Assembly (NCBI GenBank): GCA_943356515.1 | Contig: CALRFM010000027.1 | Coordinates: forward strand, 1-10,378 | Direction: 5' to 3' | From: Patescibacteria group bacterium | GTDB lineage: Bacteria > Patescibacteriota > Microgenomatia > UBA1406 > GWC2-37-13 | Length of the DNA: 10,378 nucleotides | Part shown: positions 5,333 through 10,378 of the stretch, piece by piece | How positions within the stretch are numbered: the stretch's first letter is position 1 | Layout of the letters: each line of letters starts with the position of its first letter | Program-made: the position numbers and the translations under genes | The notes under the pieces: model-generated | Seen by the model: the letters and a program-made list of their open reading frames with translations, nothing else | Told to the model about the DNA's origin: nothing | Databases searched by the model: none

Positions 5333-6325
5333 ATGGAAATACGTAATGTAATAATTATTGGCGGCGGACCTGCGGGTTTAAGTGCTGCACTTTACACCGC
5401 TCGAGCAGGACTGAAGCCTCTGGTACTTGCTGGATCTCCTCCTGGCGGACAGCTTATGCTCACAACAGAAGTAGAGAATTTCCCCGGTTATGAAGAAATT
5501 ATGGGCCCAGATTTAATTCAAACCTTGCGTAAACAGGTCTTGAAATTTGGCACAGAAATCTTAGACGATAATGTAAAAGAAATAGTAACTTCTTCACATC
5601 CTTTTACCATTAAAACACATAAGACAGAATATAGCACTAAAGCGGTCATTATAGCAACTGGAGCACAAGCTATGTGGCTCGGTCTTGAGTCTGAAACAAG
5701 GCTGCGAGGTAAGGGAGTGTCTGCATGCGCTACCTGCGATGGTTTCTTTTTCAAAAATAAGATTGTGGCTGTAGTTGGGGGCGGAGACACGGCGATGGAA
5801 GAAGCGCAGACTCTTGCCAAGTTTGCTAAAAAAGTGTATCTCATTCATCGAAAAGACAGCTTTAGAGCCTCAAAAATTATGCAGGTTCGAGTGAGGGAAA
5901 ATCCCAAAATTGAGATCATTATGAATACATCTATCACAAAAGTACTCGGTGAGCAAAAAGTAGAAGGAGTAGAACTAGTCGTCAGTCATCAGCCGTCAGC
6001 CGTCAGTCGTCTGAAACTTGATGGAGTGTTTATTGCAATAGGCCATAAGCCTGATACAGCAGTATTTAAAGATACTATACTACTTGATAAAAAAGGATAT
6101 ATTGTAACAAGTGCTGTAGCAGCACTTGATATTGCAAAGAACATCCCCCGCCCTGACGGCGTGATGTTTGACTATACATACCAATCTATGACCTCAGTTC
6201 CAGGCGTATTTGCTGCAGGAGATTGTGTCGACCATACGTATAGACAAGCAGGAACAGCTGCTGGAATGGGAATAGCAAGCGCGCTAGATATAGAGCGTTG
6301 GATAGAGAAAAAAGAAGTGATATAA
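5333..6325 (+). CDS. trxB: Thioredoxin reductase (NADPH, FAD)
   Basis: TrxB passes electrons from NADPH through FAD and a redox disulfide to thioredoxin. The 330-residue protein shows the FAD-binding GGGPAGLSAALYTARAG (10-26), the redox pair C132 and C135 in CATCDG, the NADPH-binding GGGDTAMEEA (149-158), the phosphate-binding HRKDSFRA (172-179, with Lys for the usual second Arg), and the second FAD motif GVFAAGDCVDHTYRQA (291-306). Two loops are longer than in E. coli TrxB. One, residues 216-227, is encoded by five copies of a 7-bp tandem repeat. The other, about 261-287 (including NIPRPDGVMFDYTYQ), adds some 15 residues before VPGVFAAGD. No frameshift is present. Its stop codon lies inside the -10 box of the next gene. 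Confidence 0.96.
   Translation: MEIRNVIIIGGGPAGLSAALYTARAGLKPLVLAGSPPGGQLMLTTEVENFPGYEEIMGPDLIQTLRKQVLKFGTEILDDNVKEIVTSSHPFTIKTHKTEYSTKAVIIATGAQAMWLGLESETRLRGKGVSACATCDGFFFKNKIVAVVGGGDTAMEEAQTLAKFAKKVYLIHRKDSFRASKIMQVRVRENPKIEIIMNTSITKVLGEQKVEGVELVVSHQPSAVSRLKLDGVFIAIGHKPDTAVFKDTILLDKKGYIVTSAVAALDIAKNIPRPDGVMFDYTYQSMTSVPGVFAAGDCVDHTYRQAGTAAGMGIASALDIERWIEKKEVI
5978..6012 (+). repeat. Five 7-bp tandem repeats inside trxB
   Basis: Five adjacent units fit the consensus GYCRTCA: GTCGTCA, GTCATCA, GCCGTCA, GCCGTCA and GTCGTCT. They encode VVSHQPSAVSRL-like sequence at residues 216-227 and fall in a variable surface loop, so the frame and fold can tolerate them. Confidence 0.85.
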
Positions 6326-6326
6326 T
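6318..6326 (+). promoter_or_regulatory. Extended consensus -10 of the LysM-M23 gene
   Basis: TGATATAAT is a TGn motif plus a 6-of-6 TATAAT box. The TAA stop of trxB (6323-6325) is embedded in it. Eleven bases follow before ATG 6338, predicting a leader of only about 5 nt without a Shine-Dalgarno site. Confidence 0.55.
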
Positions 6327-6337
6327 TCTATTAGTCT

Positions 6338-7402
6338 ATGAAATTATTATCTCGATATCTGACATTTCTCAGAGAGTACAGTTTCTCACGAGCTATTTTT
6401 ATGGGTCGAACATTTGAACAGTTTAAAGATATTATTGTGGCGCTCCTTGTTGTGAAGCGCGGCAAATACTCAAACTCCTTTATAAACACATCCTTTTTTC
6501 TTCTCATGATAACAGTCCTTGTGGCTGGTCCTATAATTGCTGAGAATAATTTATATGATGAAGGCGTTCCAGATGAAGAAGCCTATTTTCAAAGCACATC
6601 TATTGCATTTGACCCGTTTGAAAATGCGGTAACGACTATCGTCTCATCAAAGCCACGGGATAGAGTAATAGAGCATACTGTTTTAGATGGAGAAACGCTG
6701 GCATCTTTGGCTGCACGCTATGATATTTCAGTAGATACCATCAAATGGGAGAATAGTTTGAGTTCGGATCTTATCAAACCAGGTGAAGTTCTTAGTATTC
6801 CACCTGTTACCGGAATTGTATATACGGTTGTTGCGGGAGACAATGTTTATACTATTGCCAAAAAGTACAACATAGATGCACAGGGAATTGTAAACTTTCC
6901 CTTTAATGACTTTGTCGATCAAGACACCTTTCAGCTGAATCCTGGCCAATTACTCTATTTACCAGATGGATCTATCGCTCCAAAGCCTACAACACAGACA
7001 GGCCAACAGTACTTTGCTCAGATACAAGCAGGTGTGCAGGGAACATCGAGCTTTATATGGCCAGCATCAGGAACTATTACTTCTTATCCATCGTGGTGGC
7101 ATATGGCCCTTGACATAGCAAATAGCTCCTTTCCACCTATCATTGCCTCAGACACAGGTACAGTAACCTATACAGGTTGTTTAGGTTGGGGTTACGGGTG
7201 TCATATCATCATAGATCATGGAAATGGGTATCAATCACTCTATGCTCATTTATCTGCTATAGAAGTAGCAGCCGGCCAAGCAGTATCTAAAGGTGAGCGT
7301 ATCGGCATCATGGGATCTACTGGTCAATCAACAGGAACTCATTTGCACTTTGAGATCCGATCGGGGGGAGCTTTAGTAAGTCCCCTTGGATTTTTACAAT
7401 GA
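6338..7402 (+). CDS. Membrane-anchored LysM and M23 peptidase (peptidoglycan hydrolase)
   Basis: The 354-residue protein probably binds and cuts peptidoglycan at the cell surface. After about 48 N-terminal residues, basic and partly amphipathic, comes a membrane segment (about 51-68). Two LysM modules follow: 112-155 (EHTVLDGETLASLAARYDIS to the SIPP end) and 161-209 (VYTVVAGDNVYTIAKKYNI to LLYLPDG). The C-terminal M23 (LytM/NlpD-type) domain spans about 239-354. Metal ligands H255 and D259 (HMALD), the catalytic-side H304 (YAHLS), and H335 and H337 in HLHFE are all present, so it should be active. The usual HxGxD reads HMALD. C281 and C288 may form a disulfide. The 48-residue cytoplasmic extension before the anchor is unusual for a signal peptide. 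The substrate bond is unknown. Confidence 0.92.
   Translation: MKLLSRYLTFLREYSFSRAIFMGRTFEQFKDIIVALLVVKRGKYSNSFINTSFFLLMITVLVAGPIIAENNLYDEGVPDEEAYFQSTSIAFDPFENAVTTIVSSKPRDRVIEHTVLDGETLASLAARYDISVDTIKWENSLSSDLIKPGEVLSIPPVTGIVYTVVAGDNVYTIAKKYNIDAQGIVNFPFNDFVDQDTFQLNPGQLLYLPDGSIAPKPTTQTGQQYFAQIQAGVQGTSSFIWPASGTITSYPSWWHMALDIANSSFPPIIASDTGTVTYTGCLGWGYGCHIIIDHGNGYQSLYAHLSAIEVAAGQAVSKGERIGIMGSTGQSTGTHLHFEIRSGGALVSPLGFLQ
7395..7400 (+). promoter_or_regulatory. -10 box of the 7412 gene
   Basis: TACAAT overlaps the TGA stop of the upstream gene (7400-7402) and lies 11 bases before ATG 7412. TTTAGT at 7372-7377 is a weak -35 at 17 bp. There is no TGn motif. This is the weakest member of the promoter series. 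Confidence 0.35.
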
Positions 7403-7411
7403 GTATTCATT

Positions 7412-8020
7412 ATGGAGCAACATATTATTTCTCCAAAACTTCTGCTCTTTGTATTGTTATTCGGCATTAGTATATTAATCACGTCGGCACTATTTAAACA
7501 TGTAACTTTTTCACCTCATATTATTGCATGCAATGAAGCTTCTGGGACAACCTATATCATTAAACCTTCCCGTACGTATGAAATTGTAATTCCTACGTCA
7601 GCTATAAAAGATACAGTCACTTGTATGGGTAGAGGTATGGGGTTTTATGATAGAACGGTGGACGTGTTATTTATGAAAAAAGAACATGAAGTATTTATTT
7701 CTCAATTAGAAGAAAGATATACAATAGGTGAAGTAATCTCATCTCATTTCGACTATCAAGATATTCAACTATCATTTGATAACGAACGGATACTATTACG
7801 AAATCAGGGCTTTACTTATGTGTTATATTCAAAATCCGTAACAAATCCATTCGAACTGGTACGAACGGAACAAAATAGCGATTTTACTTATATGGTTGGT
7901 CCAGAGCGAGAATCAGTAGTTCAAAATATTATCAATCAGAATCCACAAGTAGTATTGATACCATTTATACCAATAAAAGTAGGAGAGTATAAAAATATTA
8001 AGCTTGAATTGGTGCAGTAA
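7412..8020 (+). CDS. Hypothetical membrane-anchored protein
   Basis: I do not recognise this 202-residue protein. A hydrophobic segment at about 8-28 (starting PKLLLFVLLFGIS) looks like a signal anchor. The remainder is mixed and probably mostly beta, with two cysteines (C40 and C71) outside the membrane that could pair. A stretch near 160-185 (MVGPERESVVQNIINQNPQ) looks helical. It starts 9 bases after the peptidase gene on the same strand, so a cell-envelope role is a reasonable guess. Its last 23 bases overlap, tail to tail, the 3' end of the PaaX-like gene, with no terminator in between. The start is supported by the hydrophobic N-terminus; there is no Shine-Dalgarno site. Confidence 0.75.
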   Translation: MEQHIISPKLLLFVLLFGISILITSALFKHVTFSPHIIACNEASGTTYIIKPSRTYEIVIPTSAIKDTVTCMGRGMGFYDRTVDVLFMKKEHEVFISQLEERYTIGEVISSHFDYQDIQLSFDNERILLRNQGFTYVLYSKSVTNPFELVRTEQNSDFTYMVGPERESVVQNIINQNPQVVLIPFIPIKVGEYKNIKLELVQ

Positions 8021-8762
8021 GGAGAATATTGCGTATTTCTCTGAAAAGATTTAATGCCTCAAATCCTATCCAAGCTTCTCCAACAAGCTGTTTTGGTAAT
8101 CCAGGGTCATCTTTTAAGATTGCTACATAATCTGTTACTACGGCTCGCATTTTTTCAATTTTGTTTTGATCGGTAGAAAGAGTTGTGTGCCATGCTTTAA
8201 ATAATGTGCGATACTTTTTCTCTAGAGATGTCTTTTGCCAAACTTTCTCTATTAACACTTCTTTATTGCCAAATGTATGGTCAGACTCAAATGCTTGAAC
8301 GTATGTCTCAATTTCCTTATCTGACACGCGCATTTTAAGCCAAGGAATGATAGGGTGTGGCGTGAGCCAGAATGACCTATGCCAAGGACCAAGCCCCCAA
8401 CGAGCAACATCTCTTCTGAGTTTATCACGTAGTTCGCGTTTACGCTCAGGAATTTCATATGAAAGTATTCGCCATTTCCCATCCCACTCCTTGTTTATGA
8501 AGCGGAAAAAGGGGAAATTAAGAGTAATTTCATCAAAACCCTTATCAGTGAGCATATAAGATGGCAGATGGTCTGTATCAACGGATTTTAAATCTATAAG
8601 AGCGTCATTATGGAGGGTTTTAAGGGTAGCGATCATCTTTCTATTCAGAGTAAGATCGAATATATTGCAGATATCATTATTAAATGTCACTGTCTTATAC
8701 TCATCAGATGACATGAATAATAATGATAGTAAAATCTTCGTTCGTATGTCTTTAATTCCCAT
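7998..8762 (-). CDS. PaaX-family transcriptional regulator
   Basis: At 254 residues this has the three-part PaaX plan. The N-terminal winged helix (about 1-85, starting MGIKDIRTKILLSLLF with a wing near YMLTDKGFDEI) would bind DNA. The middle domain (about 92-165), with WDGKWRILSYEIPERKREL and GLGPWHRSFWLTPH, has the ferredoxin-like fold related to Cas2. The C-terminal domain (about 180-254) includes the family signature DPGLPKQLVGEAWIG followed by FEALNLFREI. In E. coli PaaX represses phenylacetate degradation and senses phenylacetyl-CoA. No paa gene is present here, so the target and ligand are unknown and the paaX symbol is not used. It has its own consensus promoter and faces a gene-free AT-rich region, which may hold its operator. 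Confidence 0.85.
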   Translation of the reverse strand: MGIKDIRTKILLSLLFMSSDEYKTVTFNNDICNIFDLTLNRKMIATLKTLHNDALIDLKSVDTDHLPSYMLTDKGFDEITLNFPFFRFINKEWDGKWRILSYEIPERKRELRDKLRRDVARWGLGPWHRSFWLTPHPIIPWLKMRVSDKEIETYVQAFESDHTFGNKEVLIEKVWQKTSLEKKYRTLFKAWHTTLSTDQNKIEKMRAVVTDYVAILKDDPGLPKQLVGEAWIGFEALNLFREIRNILLTAPIQA

Positions 8763-8769
8763 TAGGTAT

Positions 8770-8798
8770 AAAGTATCAAAGAGTTAAACGTCTGTCAA
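8770..8798 (-). promoter_or_regulatory. Consensus promoter of the PaaX-like gene
   Basis: On the minus strand: TTGACA (8798-8793, 6 of 6), a 17-bp spacer ending in TGA, then TACTTT (8775-8770), an extended -10. Seven bases separate the -10 from ATG 8762, so the expected start is at or next to the start codon. No Shine-Dalgarno site is present. Confidence 0.7.
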
Positions 8799-8924
8799 AT
8801 GTAAATAATGATTGGGCATTGAAATAGGCTAAAGATATAGATAAACAATGCTACATTGTCAATCGTTCTTTAAGTTTGCTAATAAAAAAACAAGTAATTG
8901 GGGATTGTTATAGCAAGAAAAGGG

Positions 8925-8944
8925 GACAATTCTTGATAATTGTC
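8925..8944. repeat. Inverted repeat GACAATT-6-AATTGTC
   Basis: Perfect 7-bp arms (8925-8931 and 8938-8944) flank a 6-bp spacer CTTGAT. It lies about 165 bp upstream of the PaaX-like start. Its size suits an operator for a dimeric regulator, or a short hairpin in RNA. Confidence 0.5.
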
Positions 8945-9040
8945 ATTAATTCGTTCTGAAAATTGTAAGCGTATATTGTGGGGAAATATATATCTAAGAA
9001 TACGATACTTTTCGGCTAGAGCCTATAGAAGGGTGTAAAC

Positions 9041-9070
9041 ATATTATATTTAGTTTATTAAATATAATAT
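9041..9070. repeat. Perfect 12-bp inverted repeat, all A and T
   Basis: ATATTATATTTA (9041-9052) is the exact reverse complement of 9059-9070, with the 6-bp spacer GTTTAT. No T tract follows on either strand, so it is not a standard terminator. It may form a cruciform or act as an easily melted site. Confidence 0.6.
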
Positions 9071-9109
9071 AAATAGTTATTATTTAATTTAATCTTATTG
9101 TAAAGGCCT

Positions 9110-9133
9110 AATAATATATGCATGAATATTATT
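9110..9133. repeat. Inverted repeat AATAATAT-8-ATATTATT
   Basis: Perfect 8-bp arms (9110-9117 and 9126-9133) flank ATGCATGA. This is the third inverted repeat within 210 bp. The low sequence complexity raises the chance of coincidence. Confidence 0.4.
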
Positions 9134-9186
9134 CAATATCATTCATATATATTACAAGATATAATATATTACTTTAAAGGATATTA

Positions 9187-9369
9187 ATGGTATTAATTAC
9201 AGATAAAACACATACATCTACAACCATATCTATAATAGTTGCCGACGTACTAAATACTTTTTTAGGGCTCAATAAAGACTTAAAACATATATTAATTGTG
9301 GTGATTATTTCTGTATGGAATCCTGGATCCTTCGACTTCGCTCAGGATGACACGGCAGTGCTCAATTAG
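9187..9369 (+). CDS. Doubtful small hydrophobic ORF with repeat-derived tail
   Basis: This 60-codon frame is not recognised. For it: AAAGGA (9176-9181) lies 5 bases before ATG 9187, a normal Shine-Dalgarno arrangement, and TATAAT (9160-9165) lies upstream. Residues about 34-43 (HILIVVIISV) are hydrophobic. Against it: the last 17 or so residues (NPGSFDFAQDDTAVLN) are the translation of the dispersed repeat at 9315-9364, the frame is short, and the region is low-complexity. It may be a spurious ORF, or a small gene whose original end was replaced by the repeat. Confidence 0.25.
   Translation: MVLITDKTHTSTTISIIVADVLNTFLGLNKDLKHILIVVIISVWNPGSFDFAQDDTAVLN
9315..9364 (-). repeat. Dispersed repeat, copy 2 (inverted relative to copy 1)
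   Basis: On the minus strand this has the ordered blocks CACTG, TGTCAT, CCTGAGC, GAAGGA and ATTCCAT, also found on the plus strand at 1658-1706. ATCCT and AGGAT inside it can pair across TTCGACTTCGCTC. It is clearly richer in G and C than its surroundings. Confidence 0.6.
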
Positions 9370-9465
9370 TAGATATACGAACGTGGATATAAATTTATTA
9401 ATGGCTTATTAAAGCCCTAAATATACTACTTCTCCACCGTTTATTTTTCTGGAGAGTGGGGGCGT

Positions 9466-9503
9466 TTGTCAATAATGAAGTAATCTCTATACTATGTTAC
9501 AAT
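9466..9503 (+). promoter_or_regulatory. Two overlapping promoters before the 9510 gene
   Basis: TTGTCA (9466-9471), a 16-bp spacer and TATACT (9488-9493) form one promoter with a leader of about 10 nt. TGTTACAAT (9495-9503) forms a second, extended -10 box ending 6 bases before ATG 9510, which would give a leaderless mRNA. There is no Shine-Dalgarno site. Confidence 0.55.
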
Positions 9504-9509
9504 GATTCT

Positions 9510-10157
9510 ATGAGAAAAGCCAACTATTCACCATCTACCTTTAATAATTATCTTAATGCTCTTATGATGGAGCCAGATATGCAACGTAGATTAGCTCAAT
9601 CATCAACTATCCGCGAGTGGTTAGCCTGGCACAAGCTTCATAAGTCAATTAATTCACGTGAGTATGATTTGGCACTTAAACAATTGCAGCAGTCTTTCGA
9701 AGATCGAAATCTATCAACTACTCATCCAACTATTATTCTTGCTATTACTGTTCTGGCATGTATCTTTTCTCTGAGTGCTTTAATACTGACCCTTAGAAGT
9801 AACTATATATCTAAGAATGACAATGACAGTGTCCCATCTTTTGTAACAATTCCCTTTACTGGCGTACTTAAAAATAGAGATGGTACGGTGGTAGATAGTA
9901 AACGTGATGTTATTTTTCGATTGTATCCGAGTGAATCGGAACGTCAACCGGTCTACATTGGAGAATGCATTGGTGAGAAAGGATTAACCCCTGAATATGA
10001 TGGATCATTCACGACCGTACTTGGTTCTGATTGTGGCATGGTGCCCATAACCCAAGAACTATTAGATACTTATAGCTCCTTATATTTGGGAGTACAAATT
10101 GGTACAGATTCAGAGATAATTCCACGCACTCTTATATCTACCGGGGCGACACTATGA
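9510..10157 (+). CDS. Hypothetical single-pass membrane protein with beta-rich outer module
   Basis: This 215-residue protein is not recognised as a whole. Residues 1-72 are basic, helical and probably cytoplasmic. A membrane segment spans about 74-96 (TIILAITVLACIFSLS), and residues 110-215 would face outwards. The outer part runs FTGVLKNRDGTVVDSKRDVIFRLYP, GSFTTVLGS, and LYLGVQIGTD then IIPRTLIS. This order resembles a module I know from large surface and tail-fibre-like proteins of uncultured bacteria (an xGxLxDxxG start and an LYLGVxVGxD end). In those proteins it usually precedes more sequence, whereas here the gene stops at once. C153 and C175 may pair. I chose ATG 9510 over a GTG at 9456 because of the promoter placement and the basic N-terminus. 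Confidence 0.7.
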   Translation: MRKANYSPSTFNNYLNALMMEPDMQRRLAQSSTIREWLAWHKLHKSINSREYDLALKQLQQSFEDRNLSTTHPTIILAITVLACIFSLSALILTLRSNYISKNDNDSVPSFVTIPFTGVLKNRDGTVVDSKRDVIFRLYPSESERQPVYIGECIGEKGLTPEYDGSFTTVLGSDCGMVPITQELLDTYSSLYLGVQIGTDSEIIPRTLISTGATL

Positions 10158-10378
10158 TAATCTAACATGTGGAAAAATACATATATTACTTGATACAACA
10201 AGGTAGTTGAAATACGGCAATAAAATGAAGTGTTAGCAAAAAGTTAAAATGGGACAGTTTCGATATTTTAAAAGTTAAAATGAGACTATTGGAATGCTAC
10301 TCATTTCAACTGTTGTCACCCCCATTAATTGTTTGTTAAACCAAAATCGGATTTCTACAGTTTTGTCCTTAATGTTCA
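10158..10378. other. Gene-free right edge
   Basis: No coding frame is evident in these 220 bases. They hold a near match to the 14-bp palindrome (10189-10202) and the short direct and inverted repeats at 10239-10310. A gene or mobile element could begin just past the window. Confidence 0.5.
10239..10310. repeat. Short direct repeat pair plus inverted copy
   Basis: AAAAGTTAAAATGGGAC (10239-10255) recurs as AAAAGTTAAAATGAGAC (10270-10286), 16 of 17 identical at a 31-bp period. CTCATTTCAAC (10300-10310) is the reverse complement of GTTGAAATGAG, matching the core GTTAAAATGAG at 10 of 11 positions. Repeated transposase-binding sites at an insertion sequence end, or regulator sites, are possible. 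Confidence 0.55.

Larger units (their letters stand above)
8763..9455. other. AT-rich gene-poor region with inverted repeats
   Basis: These 690 bases separate the divergent PaaX-like gene and the 9510 gene. I find no convincing gene apart from a doubtful 60-codon ORF at 9187. The region holds three perfect inverted repeats (8925-8944, 9041-9070, 9110-9133), smaller ones at 9403-9416 (GGCTT/AAGCC) and 9431-9455 (TCTCCA/TGGAGA), and the second copy of the dispersed repeat. Bases 9020-9180 are almost entirely A and T. It could be a regulatory or structural region or a decayed gene. Confidence 0.6.

Noticed and set aside
9456..9458. GTG start extending the 9510 gene by 18 residues
   Set aside because: The extension lies across both predicted promoters, and ATG 9510 is 6 bases past an extended -10 box.
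8986..9819. 15-bp match TATATATCTAAGAAT near 8986-9001 and again inside the 9510 gene near 9805-9819
   Set aside because: It is AT-rich, occurs once in a coding region, and is likely chance.

Overview
The window is an AT-rich bacterial fragment with short intergenic gaps, small housekeeping genes and the standard genetic code (several genes end in TGA). Almost no start codon has a usable Shine-Dalgarno site. The streamlined gene set, the start-site architecture and the LysM-M23 and PaaX-type proteins fit a Patescibacteria (Candidate Phyla Radiation) genome. That assignment is inference from gene style, not from a marker gene. TGA stops argue against the recoded Gracilibacteria/Absconditabacteria.

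Layout. Minus strand, 80-1421: dut then thyA, one base apart, making dUMP and then dTMP. Region 1458-2071 has no gene; it holds a DnaA-box match, a GC-rich repeat island, hairpins and one copy of a dispersed repeat. Minus strand, 2072-3438: an unknown single-pass membrane protein followed by fmt (initiator tRNA formylation). Region 3439-3755 is a divergent promoter region with a consensus promoter and a long, hairpin-rich leader in front of rho. Plus strand, 3756-8020: rho, a CsoR-like small regulator, trxB, a LysM-M23 membrane-anchored peptidase and an unknown membrane-anchored protein. A full-length PaaX-type regulator (minus, 7998-8762) converges on the last of these with a 23-bp overlap. 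Region 8763-9455 is very AT-rich, with three perfect inverted repeats, a doubtful small ORF and an inverted second copy of the dispersed repeat. Plus strand, 9510-10157: an unknown membrane protein with a beta-rich C-terminal module. The last 220 bases carry short direct and inverted repeats but no gene.

Main observations. (1) Eight start codons have a -10 box, five of them with an extended TGn motif, placed so that transcription should start at or a few bases before the ATG. Genes that look like one operon may therefore each be transcribed from their own leaderless or nearly leaderless promoter. (2) rho is the exception, with a TTGACA-17-TATAGT promoter and a predicted leader of about 250 nt. 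(3) trxB carries five in-frame copies of a 7-bp tandem repeat. (4) The CsoR-like protein keeps the conserved Cys but lacks the usual metal-binding His. (5) A dispersed repeat occurs in inverted orientation in the two largest gene-free regions. I found no mobile element with a transposase, no CRISPR array, no tRNA or rRNA, and no convincing defence or biosynthetic system.
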